A DNA stretch of 48,427 nucleotides from Rhodanobacteraceae bacterium (lineage in GTDB: Bacteria; Acidobacteriota; Terriglobia; Terriglobales; Acidobacteriaceae), in the NCBI GenBank assembly GCA_903970285.1, contig CAJCHN010000132.1, forward strand, positions 1-48,427, given 5' to 3'. The translations under genes were made by a program, and so were the position numbers. The notes under the pieces were generated by a model that saw only the letters and a program-made list of their open reading frames with translations, was not told the DNA's origin and made no database searches. The stretch's first letter is position 1. Each line of letters begins with the position of its first letter. Positions 39,058 through 47,529 of the stretch are shown here, in pieces.

Positions 39058-41769
39058 ATGAGGAGCGCAAGCCGGTCATCAGCGCGCCGGAGCGATCTGC
39101 GCGGCCTGCCCCTCCTCATAGGTATCACGCTGGCGGGAGTTCTCCATCCGCAGTGTTGGGCACAGCAGGTAACGACTCAGTTACCTCCGGATGCAAGTGC
39201 GGGAAGGCCCGCTGGATTGGTGGACGGTCCGTATCCGGTTGCGGTAGAGAAGCTGCCGGAGGATGCGGGCGGCGGGATCGCCTGGACGGCGGACAAGGCC
39301 TCGGAGCATGACCGGATCTTCGTCTGGGATGGCGCAGTGGACGTCACCTACGGCGATCGTGAGGTGCGGGCGGACCGCATCGAGTATGACTCGCGGACTG
39401 GCGACGTAACCGCCACAGGGCACCTGGAGCTGACTGGCGGACCGAACCAGGAGCGCATTTCAGCGTCGCGCGGAACCTTCAACCTGAAGACCGAAACCGG
39501 CCGCTTCTACGATGTGAGCGGCTCCGTGGGGATGACGCCTCTGCGCCCCGGCGCGGTGGCGCGGGTGTATACGACCACGGCGCCGTTTCTTTTTGCCGGA
39601 AGAATGGTGGTGAAGACCGGGCCCATCAGCTATGACGTCTACGAGGGATGGGTGACGTCGTGCCAGTTGCCGAAGCCGGACTGGCTGCTCTCCGCGGGAC
39701 ATTTCTCGGTGGCGGATGGCACGGCGAAGGCGTACAACTCCACCTTTCACCTGCTGAATCTGCCCCTGCTGTTCCTGCCGTATGTCTCGCATCCGACCGA
39801 TCCGGAGACGCGGCAGAGCGGCTTCATGATTCCCTCCCCGGGCGAGAGCTCGGTGAAGGGGCTGACCCTGGAGGAGCAGTTCTACCTGGTCTTGAACCGG
39901 TCGATGGACCTGACGATCGGCGCGTCGTACTACTCATCCATCGGCTTCGCGCAGGATGCCACCTTCCGCTACCGCGGAGCCGGGCTGGACTTTGTGAAGT
40001 TCCGCTATACCGGGCTGCTCGATCGGCGTTCGACCAACAACCAGGGCGGCGAGGATGCGCTGATCTCGCTGCGCCGGGACTTCACGCCGGACACCCGGTT
40101 CGCCGGCGACGTCGAATACCTGTCGAGCTACGTCTATCGCGAGGCATTTACCGATAACTTCAACCAGGCGGTGACCTCGGACATCGTCTCGCGCGCTTAC
40201 CTGACGCACGAGACTGCAGGCCTGGAAGCTGCGCTCGTGGCCGACCGCTACCAGGGGATCAAGCTGGTCGGCGCGGGTTCGACGCCGCAACAGCAGGTGC
40301 GGATCTTCCACGTGCCAACGGCGTCGGTGGCGACAACGGATCTTCACCTCGGCGAATCGCCCCTCGAGGTGACGCTGGACGCGTCGGTTTCAGGGCTGAA
40401 GCGGACCCAGCCGAACTTCGCCACCGGCGGCGTCGTGGAGCGGGTGGATATCCATCCGGAAGCGGCGGTGCCTTTTTCGCTGGGACCGTGGCGGTTTCGT
40501 CCGTCCCTGGGGTTCGAGGAAACCGCCTACAGCCGCTCGTTCCATGCGCCCAGCGGAATTGGGAGCGCGGGGTTGGCGTCGGTGTCGGAGAATCTGGCGC
40601 CCCTGGCGCGGTCGGATGTCCAGTTTGCCTTCGGTGTGCGTGCGCCGGTGCTGGAGCGGGAGTTCAAGCCGGCAAGCTGGGCCGGCTGGCTGGGCACGGA
40701 CTTGAAGCACACCATCGACCCGGAGGTGACGTACCGGCTGACCAGGGGAGTTCATGACTTCCGCGACGTGCTGCGCTTCGATGCGACCGACGTGGTGGCG
40801 GATACGAACGAGCTGGAGTACGGGGTGACGCAGCGGCTCTTTCGCCGCAAGACCGCGCCGGCGGGCTGCGGTGGCGGCGGGGAGCCGAGACCGTTTGCTG
40901 CCGACGCGCCGGACACGCCGGCGAGCGAAATGGCGGGAAGCGACACGGACGGAAATCAGGCGGAGCTCGAAGGTGGGCTTAATCCGGACCCGACGCTTTC
41001 CGTGGGAAACGAGATCGGAGCATACGCGGCGGACGGAAAGTGCGAGAACGACGAGCTGCTGTCGTGGCGGCTGACGCAGAAGTATTTCTTCGATCCGACG
41101 TTTGGCGGAGCGGTGGTGGACGGGCGCCGCGACATCTTCGATACGACGCTGGCGCTTTCGGGCGTGGCGTTCCTGACCGAACCGCGCAACATCTCGCCGT
41201 TGATCTCGCGGCTGCGGCTGCGGACCTCGACCCATACCGACTTCGAGTGGGATTTCGACTACGATACCGGGGCGAAAAAGTTCACTTCGTCGAATGTGTT
41301 TCTCGACCTGCATGCGGCCAACGGGGTCTTCGGAGCGTTGAGCTACGCGCGGCTGGATGCACCCGGCCGCTTCTACACGGAGAGCGTGTCGGATACGTCG
41401 ACAACCACGGGAGTGACCACGGCGATCTCGGACTTCAACCAGCTGCGGCTGCTGCTGGGCTACGGCAGCCCGGTAAAGCCGGGGCTTTCGCTGGCGGCGA
41501 ATACAGGTCTGGACCTGAAGGCGCTCTACGGGGCGACAGGCACGGCGACGGCGTCGAACGGCGCGGTCAGCACCACGACGGTGTATCCGGCTCTGCTGCA
41601 GTATGCGACGCTGCAGGCGAACTACAACTGGAACTGCTGCGGATTTTCCGTGGAGTATCGAAAGTTTGAGCTTGGCTCGGTGCGCAACGAAGGCAGCTAC
41701 AAGTTCAACCTGACACTCGCGAACGTGGGCACGGCCGGAAACCTGCGAAAGGTAGAACGGCTGTTTTAG
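39058..41769 (+). CDS. lptD: LPS-assembly protein LptD
   Basis: Outer-membrane beta-barrel that inserts lipopolysaccharide. From ATG 39058 the product has 903 aa with a signal peptide (RGLPLLIGITLAGVLHPQCWAQ). Residues ~50-190 are the periplasmic OstA/LptA-like jellyroll (AVDVTYGDREVRADRIEYDSRTGDVTATGHLELTG), the rest the barrel (LPLLFLPYVSHPTDPETRQSGFMIPSPGESS, GLTLEEQFYLVLNRSMDLTIGASYY). Mature cysteines: Cys202, 604, 662 and the adjacent pair Cys860-Cys861 near the C-terminus, matching the CC pair of E. coli LptD that forms disulfides to the N-terminal domain. Start not certain: an in-frame GTG at 38956 would extend it. A DsbA-like lipoprotein gene follows 61 bases later. Confidence 0.93.
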   Translation: MRSASRSSARRSDLRGLPLLIGITLAGVLHPQCWAQQVTTQLPPDASAGRPAGLVDGPYPVAVEKLPEDAGGGIAWTADKASEHDRIFVWDGAVDVTYGDREVRADRIEYDSRTGDVTATGHLELTGGPNQERISASRGTFNLKTETGRFYDVSGSVGMTPLRPGAVARVYTTTAPFLFAGRMVVKTGPISYDVYEGWVTSCQLPKPDWLLSAGHFSVADGTAKAYNSTFHLLNLPLLFLPYVSHPTDPETRQSGFMIPSPGESSVKGLTLEEQFYLVLNRSMDLTIGASYYSSIGFAQDATFRYRGAGLDFVKFRYTGLLDRRSTNNQGGEDALISLRRDFTPDTRFAGDVEYLSSYVYREAFTDNFNQAVTSDIVSRAYLTHETAGLEAALVADRYQGIKLVGAGSTPQQQVRIFHVPTASVATTDLHLGESPLEVTLDASVSGLKRTQPNFATGGVVERVDIHPEAAVPFSLGPWRFRPSLGFEETAYSRSFHAPSGIGSAGLASVSENLAPLARSDVQFAFGVRAPVLEREFKPASWAGWLGTDLKHTIDPEVTYRLTRGVHDFRDVLRFDATDVVADTNELEYGVTQRLFRRKTAPAGCGGGGEPRPFAADAPDTPASEMAGSDTDGNQAELEGGLNPDPTLSVGNEIGAYAADGKCENDELLSWRLTQKYFFDPTFGGAVVDGRRDIFDTTLALSGVAFLTEPRNISPLISRLRLRTSTHTDFEWDFDYDTGAKKFTSSNVFLDLHAANGVFGALSYARLDAPGRFYTESVSDTSTTTGVTTAISDFNQLRLLLGYGSPVKPGLSLAANTGLDLKALYGATGTATASNGAVSTTTVYPALLQYATLQANYNWNCCGFSVEYRKFELGSVRNEGSYKFNLTLANVGTAGNLRKVERLF

Positions 41770-41818
41770 CGTGGGTTTCTGTGGCTGTGCAGCCGCCCTG
41801 CGGGCTGACTCCGAGTGA

Positions 41819-41824
41819 GATAAT
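41819..41824 (+). promoter_or_regulatory. GATAAT -10 box six bases from the DsbA-like GTG start
   Basis: GATAAT ends six bases before the GTG at 41831. No Shine-Dalgarno is present. It supports GTG 41831 as start of a leaderless message for the DsbA-like gene; an in-frame TTG at 41825 is the alternative. Confidence 0.45.
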
Positions 41825-41830
41825 TTGAAG

Positions 41831-42814
41831 GTGCGAATATCGGGAAAAATAGCAGGCTTCGTGGTGCTGGCGTCGGCGTTCAGCGTAGTGGGATGTCATG
41901 GGCAGACCCCGGCCGCGAGCGCGGTTTTGCCGCCGGAGACGGCGCGGCGGGTGGAGATTCTGATCCGGCAGCGGACCAAGATTACGCCCGATGACACGCT
42001 GAAGATCGGACCCCGCCTGCCGTCGGAGATCCCCGGATACGACAAGATCGAGGTGGAGATCACGGCCGGGGCGGACAAGTCCGGGCCGATTCCGTTCCTG
42101 CTCTCGAAGGATGGCAGGACGCTCGCGCAGTTCAATACCTACGACATCAGCAAGGATCCGAAGGCGCTGGTCTCGGATGCAGGCCGACCCGGGCGCGGCG
42201 GCCCCGCGTCGGCACCGGTGCAGATCGTGCTCTTCGACGACCTGGAGTGCCCCTACTGCGCGCGCATGCACAAGCAGCTGTTTCCCGCGCTCACCGATCG
42301 CTACGGCAGCGAGGTGCATATCGTCTACCGCGACTTTCCGCTTTCGCAGCACCCCTGGGCGGTGCGGGCGGCGGTGGACGTGAACTGCGTGGCGGCCCAG
42401 AGCGGGTCGGCTTACTGGAACCTGGTGGACTATATCCATGCGCATGCCGGCGACTTCGGCGGCGAAGAGAAGAGCATCCAGAAGGCGAACGACCAGCTGG
42501 ATCAACTGGCGAAGGATGAGGCAAAGAAGATTGGCCTCAAGCCGGCGGCGTTGACCACCGTGGACGCCTGCATCAAGAAGCAGGACGACAGCGAAGTGAA
42601 GGCTTCGGTGAAGGTGGGCGAGGGACTCGACATCGAGGCGACGCCGGTGCTGTTTATCAATGGCGAGAAGCTGGAGGGAGCGTATCCTCTGGAGGACGTT
42701 TTCCGGATGGTGGATGGCGCGCTGCTGGCCGCGGGCAAGACTCCGCCGCCCCCTTACGTTCCTCCGGTGCCCGCCGCGGGAACCGTCGCGGGAGCGGCAA
42801 AGACCGGCAACTGA
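41831..42814 (+). CDS. DsbA-family thiol oxidoreductase lipoprotein
   Basis: A 327-aa exported thioredoxin-fold protein. Signal with lipobox SVVGC (cysteine at about residue 22), then an N-terminal region of ~100 residues (VEILIRQRTKITPDDTLKIGP, the layout seen in DsbA/BdbD-like proteins of acidobacteria), and the thioredoxin-like domain with active site LECPYCARMH (C-P-Y-C) and the cis-proline TPVLFING. A Pro-rich tail ends the protein. It makes or breaks disulfides in the periplasm. The gene is next to lptD, whose product needs disulfides to mature, so LptD is a plausible substrate. Its last 61 bases overlap the end of the GGDEF/EAL gene on the opposite strand. Confidence 0.9.
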   Translation: MRISGKIAGFVVLASAFSVVGCHGQTPAASAVLPPETARRVEILIRQRTKITPDDTLKIGPRLPSEIPGYDKIEVEITAGADKSGPIPFLLSKDGRTLAQFNTYDISKDPKALVSDAGRPGRGGPASAPVQIVLFDDLECPYCARMHKQLFPALTDRYGSEVHIVYRDFPLSQHPWAVRAAVDVNCVAAQSGSAYWNLVDYIHAHAGDFGGEEKSIQKANDQLDQLAKDEAKKIGLKPAALTTVDACIKKQDDSEVKASVKVGEGLDIEATPVLFINGEKLEGAYPLEDVFRMVDGALLAAGKTPPPPYVPPVPAAGTVAGAAKTGN

Positions 42815-45477
42815 GTCGTTCGCCGGATTCGTTTGGCGACGGCGACGCGGGTATGGCAGAAGTTCGGGTGAGTGTGCAGCGAGGACGTTTTCTCGGTAAG
42901 CGCCGCCGACATCTGATCGGAAGACATGGGCCGCTCCAGGTAGAAGCCCTGGAACAGTTCGCAGCCGCGCCGCAGCAGCAGGTTCAGCTGGGCTTCGTCT
43001 TCAACTCCCTCGGCCACCACCTGCACCTTCAGGGTCTGCGCCATGTGGATGATGGCCGCGACGATGCCGTCGGTGCGCCGGTCCGGATCGGCTGAAGCTT
43101 CGAGCTGGTTGACGAAGGAGCGGTCGATCTTCAGGAGCGCAATCGGCAGGTCGGCCAGGCGGGCGAGCGACGAATAGCCGGTGCCGAAGTCGTCGATGGC
43201 GAAGCGGATGCCCATGGTGGCGAGTTCCGCCATGGTCTCGCGGATGAGAACGGGTTCACTCATCAGCGAGGTTTCGGTGAGTTCGAGTTCCAGCGCGGTG
43301 GGCGGTAGATCGTGCTCGCGCAGGGTGTCGAGAACGAAGGCGCTGAAACCCTTCTGCAGCAACTGCTTTCCGGATACGTTGACCCCGACGCTGATGCGGT
43401 CGCCGCCCAGCCGGCGCCATTCCACCAGCCAGCGGCATGCCTCCCGCACGACCCAGTTGCCGATGGGGATGATCAGCCCGCACTCTTCGGCGATCGGGAT
43501 AAACAGGCCAGGATTGAACACGTGGGTGTTCTCCGCTCGCATGCGCAGCAGGGCTTCGAAGTGGAAGGCGGCGCCATCGGTGTTGTAGACCGGCTGGAAG
43601 TGCAGCTCGAAGCCGCCGCAGCGCAGGGCCTCGCGCAGCGCCACTTCGATGGCCATCGCCTGATCGAAGGACGCGCAGACATCCTGCGAGGCGAAGGCGA
43701 AGCGGTTTCGCCCGAGGCGCTTGGCGTGGTAAAGAGCCTGGTCCGACTTCTTGCGCAGGGTGTCGGCGTCCTGGCCGTCGTCGGGAAAGATGGCGGCTCC
43801 CACCGAGAGGGTCACCTTGAGCTCCCGGTCCGGTAATGTAAGCGGAGGGTCGAACAGCCGGATGAACATGGCGGCGACCTTCTCCGCATCCTCGTTGCTC
43901 TGGATGCCGCCGATGATCGCGGTAAACTCCTCGCCGCCGGTGCGGGCGATGGTATCGACGGAACGGATGCGGCCGCGCAGGCGGTTGGCGATCGCCTTCA
44001 GACACTCATCGCCCACCTGGTGGCCGTAGCTGTCGTTGATCAGTTTGAAGCGGTCCGCGTCCATGGTGAAAAGGACCGCCTTCTTGTGTTCGCGCACACT
44101 GCGCAGCAGGCACTGATCGATGCGGTCTTCGAGCAGCAGGCGATTGGGCAGGCCGGTAAGAGCGTCATGCTGGGCGCGGTGGAAGAGCTGATCGTTCAGC
44201 TTTTCGCGCTCCGTCACATCGACGGCAAGGGCGAAGCAAGCTTCTTCTCCGCGGAAGAGGATGTCGCGTTCGGTCAGGTTCACGGTCAGCCGCGAACCAT
44301 CCTTGCGGCGGTGGCGTTCGCGATGGCCGGCTCCCTCGCAAGCATGCGGCTGAGCTATTTGCGGCTGAGCCACTTCAGATGCCTCTGGCTGGGCATCCGC
44401 CGGATCGTCGCAGGCCCGGATCTGGTCCATGCGAACGCTCAGGAATTCGTCCTGCGTGTAGCCGTAGGTATGGCTCGCGGCGGAGTTGGCGGAGAGCACC
44501 AGGCCCGTCTGCGGGTCGAAGATCCACATCGGCAGCGGATGATCTTTGTAAAGCAGGCGGAAGTCTTCGTAGAGCTCTCGATAGCGTTCGGCGAGTCCGG
44601 CGACATCGTCGCGCGCGCCCTCGAAGATGCGCAGCGTCATGGAGAGTCCGACGGCGTACTTCGGCAGATTCCAGAACTGATACAGCATGTGAAGCAGGTG
44701 GTGATTCGCCTGCAGCGAGTGCGCGAGCGGGTAGTCCAGACCCCACACCAGGAAGCCCGTGGTCCCGGCCAGCGACGCAAACGACCGCGGAGTTCCGGTA
44801 CCCGCATACAAGATGGCGGCCGCCAACAGAACTTCAGCTAGCAGCCACTGCTCCAGGCCATGGTTGAAGTCGGTAAGGGCGACCCGCACCATAACCGCAC
44901 TCAACAGGATCGCCAGGAGGAGCAGCGCGGCTCTGCGCCGCTTCCAGGCGGGCGGGGTCAACCGCCAGACCAGCCCTGCCGAGACCATCTGGAAGGCCGC
45001 CAGCACCGGTACCGTCCAATGCACCGTCGGGGTGAGGTCGGAGAGCTGGATGGTCAGGCAGCCCAGGGCTGCGGCTGCGGAGGCGGAGGTAACCTGCCAG
45101 GCGATGCGGCCCCGCTCGACCAGGAAAGAAAGCAGAAAGGCGAACCCGCCGAGCAGCAGAAAATCCAGTTGCAAGCCATGGCGCAGGCTGGCCAGATGCG
45201 GAGTGAGCAGACGCATCTGCCAGGCCAGAAAGCTCGAGAACACCAATATCCAGCCCGCGAACCAGAACCGGAAGTAAAGCTGCGGCCGCGATCGCTGCTG
45301 AATGCCGAAGAACGTGACCAGCAGGCCAAGCAACACGAGATCGACGAGCGGTGCCTCCAAAGTTCCTTCCTTCGCTCTTGAGGGCACAAGGGGCCGAGAG
45401 CCTGGTGCGGGGTCAGGCAGTAGGTATGCCCGGTCAAGTTCAAGGCTGCGTGAGGATAGCGGGACCAGCAATAACAC
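42754..45477 (-). CDS. Membrane PAS-GGDEF-EAL protein (cyclic di-GMP turnover)
   Basis: A 907-aa protein. Seven or eight membrane helices occupy residues ~45-270, then a PAS domain (~310-430, FRLLYKDHPLPMWIFDPQTG), a GGDEF domain with the active motif GGEEF (about residue 513) and the inhibitory site RSVD five residues before it, and an EAL domain with FEALLRM (about 640), DDFGTGYSS and KIDRSFV. All catalytic motifs are intact, so it may both make and degrade cyclic di-GMP. Start GTG 45477 (AAGG about 9 bases upstream) or a later TTG near 45360 preceded by AGGAAGG. Its 3' end overlaps the DsbA-like gene by 61 bases. First of four signalling genes on the minus strand at the right end. Confidence 0.9.
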   Translation of the reverse strand: MLLLVPLSSRSLELDRAYLLPDPAPGSRPLVPSRAKEGTLEAPLVDLVLLGLLVTFFGIQQRSRPQLYFRFWFAGWILVFSSFLAWQMRLLTPHLASLRHGLQLDFLLLGGFAFLLSFLVERGRIAWQVTSASAAAALGCLTIQLSDLTPTVHWTVPVLAAFQMVSAGLVWRLTPPAWKRRRAALLLLAILLSAVMVRVALTDFNHGLEQWLLAEVLLAAAILYAGTGTPRSFASLAGTTGFLVWGLDYPLAHSLQANHHLLHMLYQFWNLPKYAVGLSMTLRIFEGARDDVAGLAERYRELYEDFRLLYKDHPLPMWIFDPQTGLVLSANSAASHTYGYTQDEFLSVRMDQIRACDDPADAQPEASEVAQPQIAQPHACEGAGHRERHRRKDGSRLTVNLTERDILFRGEEACFALAVDVTEREKLNDQLFHRAQHDALTGLPNRLLLEDRIDQCLLRSVREHKKAVLFTMDADRFKLINDSYGHQVGDECLKAIANRLRGRIRSVDTIARTGGEEFTAIIGGIQSNEDAEKVAAMFIRLFDPPLTLPDRELKVTLSVGAAIFPDDGQDADTLRKKSDQALYHAKRLGRNRFAFASQDVCASFDQAMAIEVALREALRCGGFELHFQPVYNTDGAAFHFEALLRMRAENTHVFNPGLFIPIAEECGLIIPIGNWVVREACRWLVEWRRLGGDRISVGVNVSGKQLLQKGFSAFVLDTLREHDLPPTALELELTETSLMSEPVLIRETMAELATMGIRFAIDDFGTGYSSLARLADLPIALLKIDRSFVNQLEASADPDRRTDGIVAAIIHMAQTLKVQVVAEGVEDEAQLNLLLRRGCELFQGFYLERPMSSDQMSAALTEKTSSLHTHPNFCHTRVAVAKRIRRTTQLPVFAAPATVPAAGTGGT

Positions 45478-45589
45478 GAAAGGGTACCTTCAAGTGAAGG
45501 GCGCGGCTCAAGTAAATCTCCTGTGGGGTTCAGGGCGAGTGGGCGCAGCCGCAAGGATGGAATGCCCGCGCAGGCACATGCGCTCCTCC

Positions 45590-47113
45590 CTATGCGCTTT
45601 GTTCGAAGCCGGGGGCGAGCGGAAGGAAGAAGCGGAAGACGGTGCCGCCGTGTCGCCCGGCTTGGGGACGACGGCTGCGCACGCGCAGCGAGCCGTGGTG
45701 CTTCTCCACAATCTCAAGCGAAACCCAAAGACCGAGCCCGGTACCGGTAGCGCCCTTGGTGGAAAAGAACGGCTCAAAGATGCGGGCCAGGATCTCCGGC
45801 GACATGCCGTGCCCGGTGTCCGCCACGGTGAGGGTCACTCCGGGTACGCCCGTGACCGGATGGTGTGCGAGGCTGGTGCGCAGCAGCAGGCGGCCCCGCT
45901 CCCCGAGCGCGTCGGTGGCATTCGAAATCAGATTCGCGATCACCTGGCGCACCTCGCCGTCGTGGATCAGCACGGGGGGAACATCGCGGAAGCGGCTTTC
46001 GACCGTCGCCTGCAGCAGCCGGGCGCGCGACTCAAACAGCGGAAGCACGCTCTCGACCAGATCACGCAGATCGGTCTCGACCGGACGCGAGGAGCGGCGA
46101 TGAAAGCGCAGCGTCTGCACCGTGATCTGGGCGACGCGATCCAGTTCATGCGAAGCCTGCTCGAGAAACTCCCGCGCCGCGGGCTCCAGCGCGGTGCTCC
46201 CAATCAGATAGAGCAGATTGGTCACGGCTTCCAGCGGATTGTTGATCTCGTGCGCGATGGACGCGGCAAGACGCCCGGCGACCGCGAGTTTCTCGGTCCG
46301 CCGCAACAGCTCTTCGCTCTTCTTCTGCGGCGTCAGGTCGGCAACGAAAGCGGCGAGCTGGCGCTGGTGCGGCGAGGCATCGGGATTGAGCAGGGCGACT
46401 CCGACCAGGACTTCGACCGACGTCCCGTCCAGCGTGCGGCAGACCGCTTCAAACGGCTCCCGCGCCGGAATCAGGGAGTGGAAGAAGACTTCGGTCTGAA
46501 AATCCGGAAACAGCTGATCCAGCCGGATGATCCCGGCATGATGCCCATCCAGGCAGAAGAGCCGCTGGGCGGCGATGTTCGTGTACAGGATGACCCCTTC
46601 GGGATCGGTGATCAGAAGGCCGAGCGGCATGGCCTCCACCAGCCGGTGGAAGCGGTCTTCGGAGGCCTGCAGGGCGAGCTCCGCGGCCAGCTTCTTGCGC
46701 CTGTCCTCGGCCTCCCGCAGCTCGCGTTCGACGGCGGGCACCAGCCGCGAGAGGTTCTGCTTGGTGACGTAATCCTGAGCACCGGCGCGCATCGATTCGA
46801 CCGCGGTGGTCTCGGACATGGCGCCCGAGAGCATGATGAAAGGAATGTCCAGTCCGCTCGTACGGAGAATCTGCAGGGCGGCCGGACCGCTGAAGTTCGG
46901 CAGGTTGTAGTCGGCCAGCACCAGGTCGGGCAGCCGAGCATGGCTGATCGCCTGCAGCATCTCCGCGGCCGTCTCCACGCGCTCGATGCTGGGGCTGAAG
47001 CCGTTCTTGCGCAGATGCCGCTCCAGCAGGAATGCATCGTCGACATTATCCTCGATGAGCAGAACCTGGAGGGCCCGGCGCTCGATCTGCGGGCTGACTA
47101 CTGCGGTGGACAT
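45590..47113 (-). CDS. Receiver-PAS-histidine kinase
   Basis: A 507-aa cytoplasmic hybrid with reversed order: an N-terminal receiver domain (acid pair IEDN near 21, phospho-acceptor Asp68 in LADYNLP, Lys in YVTKQN), a PAS domain (~150-260, EAMPLGLLITDPEGVILYTN), then HisKA with VAGRLAASIAHEINNPLEAV (His near 287) and an ATPase domain (NLISNATDAL, VADTGHGMSPE, GTGLGLWVSLEIVEKHHG). The kinase core resembles that of the six-PAS kinase at 25.9-28.9 kb. It starts inside the end of the single-domain regulator gene upstream (16-base overlap), a sign of translational coupling. Phosphate arriving at the receiver may set the kinase activity. Confidence 0.93.
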   Translation of the reverse strand: MSTAVVSPQIERRALQVLLIEDNVDDAFLLERHLRKNGFSPSIERVETAAEMLQAISHARLPDLVLADYNLPNFSGPAALQILRTSGLDIPFIMLSGAMSETTAVESMRAGAQDYVTKQNLSRLVPAVERELREAEDRRKKLAAELALQASEDRFHRLVEAMPLGLLITDPEGVILYTNIAAQRLFCLDGHHAGIIRLDQLFPDFQTEVFFHSLIPAREPFEAVCRTLDGTSVEVLVGVALLNPDASPHQRQLAAFVADLTPQKKSEELLRRTEKLAVAGRLAASIAHEINNPLEAVTNLLYLIGSTALEPAAREFLEQASHELDRVAQITVQTLRFHRRSSRPVETDLRDLVESVLPLFESRARLLQATVESRFRDVPPVLIHDGEVRQVIANLISNATDALGERGRLLLRTSLAHHPVTGVPGVTLTVADTGHGMSPEILARIFEPFFSTKGATGTGLGLWVSLEIVEKHHGSLRVRSRRPQAGRHGGTVFRFFLPLAPGFEQSA

Positions 47114-47520
47114 TCGTTCAACACCAGCCAGTACATGCCGAGTTGCCGGGTGGCTTCGGCGAAGTCGTTGAAGTTGACAGGTTTTCGGATGTAGCTGTTC
47201 ACCCCGAGCTGATAACTCCGCACCAGGTCGCGCTCTTCATCGGACGAGGTGAGAACGACCACCGGGAGCATGCGGGTGGTGGAGGATTCCCGAATCCGGC
47301 GAAGCACCTCCAGACCGTCCACCTTCGGCAGCTTCAGATCCAGCAGAATCACCTGCGGACGGATGGCGTCGTCGCCGAACAGCAGGTTGATCGCCTCTTC
47401 GCCATCCCGGGCGACCCGCACATCGTTCCCTATATTGGCCCGCTTGAGCGCGCGGATGGTGAGCAGTTCATGATCTGGATCGTCCTCGACCAGGAGGATC
47501 AGCTTGGCGTCGTCGGTCAT
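47098..47520 (-). CDS. Single-domain response regulator (Rcp1-like)
   Basis: A 140-aa stand-alone receiver: acid pair VEDD (12-14), phospho-acceptor Asp61 in LLDLKLPKVDGLEVL, Thr in VVLTSS and Lys in YIRKPVNF, so all switch residues are present. The long alpha4-beta5 region and short tail match the Rcp1/CheY-like regulators that pair with phytochrome-type kinases. Start ATG 47520, nine bases after the stop of the kinase gene upstream; its end overlaps the receiver-PAS-kinase by 16 bases. It likely carries phosphate from the upstream kinase to the next member of the operon. Confidence 0.94.
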   Translation of the reverse strand: MTDDAKLILLVEDDPDHELLTIRALKRANIGNDVRVARDGEEAINLLFGDDAIRPQVILLDLKLPKVDGLEVLRRIRESSTTRMLPVVVLTSSDEERDLVRSYQLGVNSYIRKPVNFNDFAEATRQLGMYWLVLNECPPQ

Positions 47521-47529
47521 GCTTCGAGA

